Shown here: in pieces, positions 29,707-33,819 of the stretch
Layout of the letters: every line of letters begins with the position of its first letter
Numbering within the stretch: the stretch's first letter is position 1
NCBI GenBank assembly: GCA_016295225.1
Contig: JAEDLP010000004.1
Location: 1-33,819, forward strand
DNA from: Oscillospiraceae bacterium
GTDB taxonomy: Bacteria; Bacillota; Clostridia; Oscillospirales; Oscillospiraceae
Direction of reading: 5' to 3'
DNA: 33,819 bases
Notes under the pieces: model-generated
Seen by the model: the letters and a program-made list of their open reading frames with translations, nothing else
Databases searched by the model: none
Told to the model about the DNA's origin: nothing
Program-made: the position numbers and the translations under genes

Positions 29707-31224
29707 ATGGAATTGGAACTCCGGCGAGAATCTGTGCGGTGCTGGGAAACCGTCTGCCGCACCAAATTGGAACAGGAAGAAACGGCGGAAATGATCGTTC
29801 CCGACGCCTGCCCGGACATCTGGCAGGTGCTGGACGGAGAGGGAAAGCTGCTGCTGCAGCGAAAGGAACCCCAGGAGGGAAAGGCGGAGTTCTCCGGGCT
29901 GCTGAAGGTCACCATCCTCTACCAGCCGGAAGGGGAAGGGAACCTGGAAGCCATGGAGGTGACCCTGCCCATCGCCGCCTCACCGGATTTGCCAGAGGTC
30001 ACCCGTCGGAGCATGCTCCAGGTGAACGCCAAGGTCCTGTCGGTGGACGTTCATCTGCTCAACCCCCGTAAGGTCCTTGTGCGGGCCAGCTGGCAGCTGG
30101 AGGTGGAGGGATTTTCCCCCCAGACCCTCTCCCTGGCCTCCATGGCGGAAGAGGTGGAAACTTACCACGTCCGGCAGAAGACCGACGTGTTCCGCAGCCT
30201 TATGGCTGTGAACGCCCAGGAGAAGAGTTTTACTTACAGCGACACCCTGACCCTGCCAGCCGGCCGGCCGGAGGTGGAGCGTCTGCTGGGAACCCGGGTG
30301 AGCTGCACCTGCTCGGAGGCTCGGGTCATCGGCAGCAAGCTGGTGTTCAAAGGGGAGGCGGTCCTGAAGGTTTTGTGCCGGGGAGAGGACGGGAAGAGCT
30401 TCTCCGAGGAGTTCCGCCTGCCCTACTCCCAGATCATGGACGCGGGGGAGGACAGCGAGGACGCCGTCTGCGACCTGGAACTGCTCTTCACAGATGTAAA
30501 GTGCGGGCTGACGGAGGAGGACCCCCGGGCCGTCCAGGCGGAGCTGGCCCTCCAGGCCCAGGCCGTCCTTCGCAAGCAGGTGGAGGTCCCCGTGCTGGCT
30601 GACCTGTACAGCACGGTTTACGACCTGCAGACCGAGGAGAGTCCCGTGACAGCCCAGCAGCTTCTGGGCCGCAGCGAGGAGCAGGAGATGATTCGGTGGG
30701 TGCTGGTGACCCAGGGACTCCCGGTGGAGATCCTGGATGTCCAGGCCCGCCTGGGCAGAACCAGCCAGCGGCAGGAGGGCCAGGACCGGGTTCTCACCCA
30801 GGAGGTCCAGCTGATGGTCCTGTATCAGGGGGAGGAAGGCCCGGTCTGCCTCCACGAGAAGGTGATGGCGGAGCACCGGATGGCCGGCCAGGGAGAGATT
30901 CCCTGTACCTTCTCCGGGGAGCTCCTCCGGGTCCCCACGGCGGCCCCGGCCGGCGAGGGGGTGGAGGTTTCCTTCCCCCTGGTCTTCCGGTGGATGGCTC
31001 TGGAGAGCCAGAATGTCCCGCTGGTGAACCGGGTGACCCTGGGAGAGAAGCGGGAGGAAGAAGGCCAGTGTCCCTCGGTGATCCTCCGGGCCGTTCGGGC
31101 AGGGGAAACCCTGTGGGACGTGGCCAAGGCCTGCCTGTCCACTGACCAGGAGATCCTGGAGGCCAGCGGCCTGACCTCCGGGGAACTCTACCCCGGTCAG
31201 ATGCTGTTGATTCCTCGAAAATAA
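29707..31224 (+). CDS. sipL: SipL-like spore coat protein: DUF3794 (SPOCS) domains plus LysM
   Basis: This 505-residue protein has DUF3794/SPOCS domains over most of its length and a C-terminal LysM domain (about 457-504: ILRAVRAGETLWDVAKACL ... GELYPGQMLLIPRK). In Clostridioides difficile SipL has the same layout and a similar length (just over 500 residues) and binds SpoIVA through LysM, acting like Bacillus SpoVID in coat morphogenesis. No signal peptide is visible, as expected for a mother-cell protein. The ATG at 29707 is chosen; the ribosome site GAGAAAGGA is rather far (about 11 bases), and a TTG at 29683 is the alternative. The SpoVM gene just upstream supports the role. Several DUF3794-LysM paralogues may exist in one genome, so the exact orthologue is probable, not certain. 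Confidence 0.82.
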   Translation: MELELRRESVRCWETVCRTKLEQEETAEMIVPDACPDIWQVLDGEGKLLLQRKEPQEGKAEFSGLLKVTILYQPEGEGNLEAMEVTLPIAASPDLPEVTRRSMLQVNAKVLSVDVHLLNPRKVLVRASWQLEVEGFSPQTLSLASMAEEVETYHVRQKTDVFRSLMAVNAQEKSFTYSDTLTLPAGRPEVERLLGTRVSCTCSEARVIGSKLVFKGEAVLKVLCRGEDGKSFSEEFRLPYSQIMDAGEDSEDAVCDLELLFTDVKCGLTEEDPRAVQAELALQAQAVLRKQVEVPVLADLYSTVYDLQTEESPVTAQQLLGRSEEQEMIRWVLVTQGLPVEILDVQARLGRTSQRQEGQDRVLTQEVQLMVLYQGEEGPVCLHEKVMAEHRMAGQGEIPCTFSGELLRVPTAAPAGEGVEVSFPLVFRWMALESQNVPLVNRVTLGEKREEEGQCPSVILRAVRAGETLWDVAKACLSTDQEILEASGLTSGELYPGQMLLIPRK

Positions 31225-31244
31225 GAGATGGAAGCGTTCCCTAC

Positions 31245-31307
31245 AGGGGGTATCCCCTTGGCTCTCCCTTTGGGAGAGCTGGCACGGCGAAGCCGTGACT
31301 GAGAGGG
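31245..31307. repeat. Palindromic intergenic repeat element, three short hairpins
   Basis: Three consecutive hairpins: AGGGG/CCCCT (31245-31258), GCTCTCCC-TTT-GGGAGAGC (31261-31279) and CACGGC-GAA-GCCGTG (31283-31297), ended by ACTGAGAGGG. I recall near-identical text as a dispersed element in intergenic regions of gut Oscillospiraceae and Faecalibacterium genomes; only one copy is in this window, so its repeated nature is not shown here. Confidence 0.55.
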
Positions 31308-31336
31308 CGACGCGGGGAGCAGCTCTAACGGAAATG

Positions 31337-31377
31337 AAAAACGGAACCTTATCTGCACAGGATAAGGTTCCGTTTTT
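31337..31377. terminator. Bidirectional terminator between convergent genes
   Basis: A perfect 17-bp stem (31337-31353 with 31361-31377) has a 7-base loop, with A5 on the left and T5 on the right. It serves the sipL-like gene on the plus strand and the thioredoxin-domain gene, which ends at 31379, on the minus strand. Confidence 0.94.
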
Positions 31378-31378
31378 G

Positions 31379-33319
31379 TTATTGGGGATAGTGATTGGTC
31401 AGGGGCAGACAGGTGTTTCCCCGGCAGACTGCGTAGGTGGTCTGGTCGTTGACCAGCGGGTGGAGGTCTGAGGGGGCGTCATGGAAGGTGACCACCGCGT
31501 CCAGGGGGAAGGGCCAGGGCTGCTGGGGCAGGTCCCGGGCGGTCTTCGCCGTCACGGTGACCTCCTCCGGGGGATAGGCGTGCTCCAGCAGGGCCAGCAG
31601 ATACATGGGGTAGGCGGTGGGATAGGAAGCCGCCTGCCCAGCCAGGAAGGAGAGCTGCTGCTGGGCGGCCTGGGCCCATGCCTCGTCCCTGGTCAGGTGG
31701 GCCAGCCGCACCAGGACATAGGCCATGGTGGTGTTTCCGCTGGGGAGGGCCCCGTCGGCGGTCTCCTTGGGGCGGATCAGGAGGGGGTCGCTGTCCTTGG
31801 CGGTGAGGTAAAACCCGCCCCGCTCCCGGTCGGCAAAGTCGGCCTGGACCTTGCGGCAGAAGGCCTGGGCCTGGTCCAGGTAGCCCGGCTCCAGGGTGAC
31901 CTCGTAGAGGGTCACAAGGCCCAGGGAGAGGAAGGCGTAGTCCTCTAAAAAGCCCTTGGGACCGGTCTGTTCCTCCAGGCTGGAGGCAAAGAGGGCGTCC
32001 CCCTGGCGGTGGTACTGTTCCAGATACTTCCAGGCCCGCTGGGCGGCCTTTAGAAAGAGAATCTGCCCGGTGACCCGGTACAGCCAGGCCATGGCGGCGA
32101 TCATCAGCCCGTTCCAGCTGGTGAGGACCTTGTCGTCCCGGTGGAGGGGATACCGCTGCCGGCGATAGGCCCGGAGCTTGGGCAGAAAGTCCACGCAGCG
32201 CTCTGCCGAGGTGTCCCCCGGGATCAGGGTGGGGATGCTCTTTCCCTCAAAGTTCCCCTGGGGTGAGATGTGGTAGCACTGGTTGAAGATCTCGCCGTCC
32301 TTTTCCCCCAGAACCTGGAGGATCTCCTCGGGGCGGAAGGCGTAGTAGCTGCCCTCCTGGCCCTGGCTGTCGGCGTCCTGGGCGCTGGCGAAGGCTCCGG
32401 AGGGGAGGGTCAGCTCCCGCAGCACATAGTCCGCCGTTTGCAGGGCTACCTCTTTGTACAGCTCCCGCTGGGTGAGGGAATAGGCCTTGCAGTAGGCCAG
32501 CATCAGCAGGGCGTTGTCGTAGAGCATTTTTTCAAAGTGGGGGATGAGGAACTGCCGGTCGGTGGAGTACCGGGAGAACCCGCCGCCGATGTGGTCGAAG
32601 ATGCCGCCCTGGTAGAGATGCTCCAGGGTCTTCTCCGCCATGGCCAGGGCGGTGGGGTCCTCCAGCTTTTCCCCGCAGGTCAGCAGGCACCACAGGTTGT
32701 GGCCCATGGGGAACTTGGGGGCCGAGCCGAAGCCGCCCCACACGGTGTCGTAGGAGGCCCGCCAGAGGCTGAGGGCTTTCAGAAGCAGCTTGTCGTCAGG
32801 CCTTTGGGCGGCGGAGGGTTTCTCCTCCCGGAGGAGGGCGATGACCTGGTCCGCCGGGGCCAGAAGCCGGTCCCGGTCCTCCCGCCAGGCCCGGAGGACG
32901 GCGGGCAGCAGGTGGAGCATCCCGGGCATGCCCCGCTGGCTCTCTTTTGGAAAGTAGGTTCCGGCGAAGAAGGGCTTCTGGTCGGGGGTCAGGAAGAGGG
33001 TGGTGGGCCAGCCGCCGCTGCCGGTGAAGGCCTGGCAGACGGCCATATAGAGGCTGTCAATATCCGGCCGCTCCTCCCGGTCCACCTTGATGGACACGAA
33101 CCCCTGGTTCAGCAGGTCGGCCACCTCCCGGTCCTCGAAGCTCTCGTGGGCCATCACGTGGCACCAGTGGCAGGTGCTGTAGCCGATGCTGAGAAAGATG
33201 GGCTTGTCCTCCCGGCGGGCCTTCTCGAAGGCCTCCTCACACCAGGGGTACCAGTCCACGGGATTGTCCGTGTGCTGGAGCAGGTAAGGGCTGGTCTGGC
33301 CCTGCAGATGGTTAGGCAT
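31379..33319 (-). CDS. yyaL: Thioredoxin-domain protein, YyaL/DUF255 (SSP411) family
   Basis: This 646-residue protein has an N-terminal thioredoxin-like domain (about residues 1-165) with the family motif YSTCHWCHVMAHESF, and starts NHLQGQTSPYLLQHTDNPVD, which is characteristic. The rest is an (alpha/alpha)6-barrel like that of glycoside-processing enzymes, with GGIFDHIGGGFSRYSTD and LTSWNGLMIAAMAWL. The biochemical role is not established; a redox-linked or sugar-related function is proposed in the family. The start is ATG at 33319, with AAAGGAGG (33328-33335) upstream. It is on the minus strand, between a terminator behind the phosphofructokinase gene and the shared terminator at 31337. 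Confidence 0.93.
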   Translation of the reverse strand: MPNHLQGQTSPYLLQHTDNPVDWYPWCEEAFEKARREDKPIFLSIGYSTCHWCHVMAHESFEDREVADLLNQGFVSIKVDREERPDIDSLYMAVCQAFTGSGGWPTTLFLTPDQKPFFAGTYFPKESQRGMPGMLHLLPAVLRAWREDRDRLLAPADQVIALLREEKPSAAQRPDDKLLLKALSLWRASYDTVWGGFGSAPKFPMGHNLWCLLTCGEKLEDPTALAMAEKTLEHLYQGGIFDHIGGGFSRYSTDRQFLIPHFEKMLYDNALLMLAYCKAYSLTQRELYKEVALQTADYVLRELTLPSGAFASAQDADSQGQEGSYYAFRPEEILQVLGEKDGEIFNQCYHISPQGNFEGKSIPTLIPGDTSAERCVDFLPKLRAYRRQRYPLHRDDKVLTSWNGLMIAAMAWLYRVTGQILFLKAAQRAWKYLEQYHRQGDALFASSLEEQTGPKGFLEDYAFLSLGLVTLYEVTLEPGYLDQAQAFCRKVQADFADRERGGFYLTAKDSDPLLIRPKETADGALPSGNTTMAYVLVRLAHLTRDEAWAQAAQQQLSFLAGQAASYPTAYPMYLLALLEHAYPPEEVTVTAKTARDLPQQPWPFPLDAVVTFHDAPSDLHPLVNDQTTYAVCRGNTCLPLTNHYPQ

Positions 33320-33349
33320 AGCGTGACCTCCTTTTTTCCATAGTATGTG

Positions 33350-33382
33350 AAAAAAGCCGCCGCAATATTGCGGCAGCTTTTC
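33350..33382 (-). terminator. Terminator of the phosphofructokinase gene
   Basis: On the minus strand AAAAGCTGCCGCAATATTGC and GCGGCGGCTTTT form a long self-complementary stem with one G-U pair, followed by T6. It lies between the phosphofructokinase stop and the thioredoxin-domain gene. Confidence 0.82.
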
Positions 33383-33395
33383 CTTGAAAACAAAA

Positions 33396-33818
33396 TCAGT
33401 CCATGTCGGTGGTCAGGACCTTCTTTAGCTTGGCGAAGCGGGGGAGGGAGCCCTCCAGGGGGCGCTGGGGTTCGCCCTGGATCAGGGGAAGGGCGTAGTC
33501 GATGAAGCCCTGCTCCACGCCGTTGCCCTGGGCGTTGATCCATTCCCGGGGGACCTTGCGCTCGGTGTTGGCGGCCTCGGTCAGGGGGACCAGCTTGGTC
33601 CGGCAGTGGTAGCCCTGGTCGTCCCGGACGCAGTCCAGACCCACCATGTGGTCGGTCATGCCGGCGACAGCGGCCTCCACGGCGGCCTTGCCCACCAGGT
33701 AGGCCTCCTCCACGTCGGTCTTGGAGGCCAGATGGGAGCCGCAGCGCTGGAGGAGGGAGAGCTCGATGCCCCGGACCTTGACCCCCATCCTCTCCTTGAT
33801 GACGTCGGCCAGCATGAC
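33396..33818 (-). CDS. 6-phosphofructokinase, probably PPi-dependent, C-terminal fragment
   Basis: The minus-strand frame is open to the right window edge, leaving about the last 140 residues. They match the C-terminal part of clostridial diphosphate-type phosphofructokinases: VKVRGIELSLLQRCGSHLAS, KTDVEEAYLVGKAAVEAAV, MTDHMVGLDCVR, REWINAQGNGVEQGFIDYAL. The enzyme phosphorylates fructose 6-phosphate in glycolysis using PPi (reversible) or ATP. The GGDD/GDGS signature that tells PPi from ATP types is outside the window, so the donor is inferred from overall similarity. The ATG at 33815 is internal, not the start. Confidence 0.85.
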   Translation of the reverse strand, partial: VMLADVIKERMGVKVRGIELSLLQRCGSHLASKTDVEEAYLVGKAAVEAAVAGMTDHMVGLDCVRDDQGYHCRTKLVPLTEAANTERKVPREWINAQGNGVEQGFIDYALPLIQGEPQRPLEGSLPRFAKLKKVLTTDMD

Positions 33819-33819
33819 C

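Overview
The window looks like chromosomal, housekeeping DNA from a GC-rich, endospore-forming anaerobe of the Clostridia, most like Oscillospiraceae (Flavonifractor/Lawsonibacter/Oscillibacter type). Reasons: a SigH (Spo0H) homologue, a SpoVM microprotein next to a SipL-like LysM protein, the Firmicutes-type block yicC-remA-gmk-rpoZ-priA-def-fmt-rsmB-rlmN-prpC-prkC-rsgA, CdaA/CdaR, the MEP isoprenoid pathway, GTP-type PEP carboxykinase and a PPi-type phosphofructokinase. The genus is inference. I see no rRNA, tRNA, CRISPR array, insertion sequence or prophage. No gene-free stretch exceeds 300 bases; the longest gaps (770-1016, 9664-9905, 13153-13339) hold terminators, promoters or leaders.

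Layout. 1-770: the end of an APC-type permease and a small membrane protein. 1017-1757 (minus): a cell-wall amidase, divergent from rsmA (1891). 2840-4609: pckA with a near-consensus promoter and a strong terminator. 4670-6284: a queuosine-salvage unit made of promoter, preQ1-I riboswitch with transcription terminator, a QueL-like radical SAM enzyme and a YhhQ-type transporter. 6321-8548: ruvCAB. 8647-9726: sigH and a small double zinc-ribbon protein. 9805-10443: a CarD-family regulator. 10467-11679: ispD-ispF. 11792-13152: a DUF3343 protein and a cysteine-desulfurase-like protein. 13229-15449: cdaA-cdaR. 15502-17410: an overlapping cysteine-rich trio (RseC-like, DUF5685, J-domain). 17473-29480: a dense 12-kb operon from yicC to rsgA for nucleotide supply, transcription, replication restart, translation start, rRNA modification and Ser/Thr phosphosignalling. 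29556-31224: spoVM and a sipL-like gene. 31379-33818 (minus): a YyaL/DUF255 thioredoxin-domain protein and the 3' part of a phosphofructokinase gene cut by the window edge.

Best candidates for new biology: (a) the preQ1-switched queuine-salvage operon, whose terminator/antiterminator switch can be read base by base; (b) the DUF5685 protein, with two Asp-rich motifs laid out as in squalene/phytoene synthases, translationally coupled to an RseC-like redox membrane protein and a Cys-tailed J-protein; (c) a 22-codon spoVM directly upstream of a sipL-like gene. A recurring -35 hexamer beginning TTGC (TTGCAA three times with an exact 17-bp spacer) is a further genome-level oddity.
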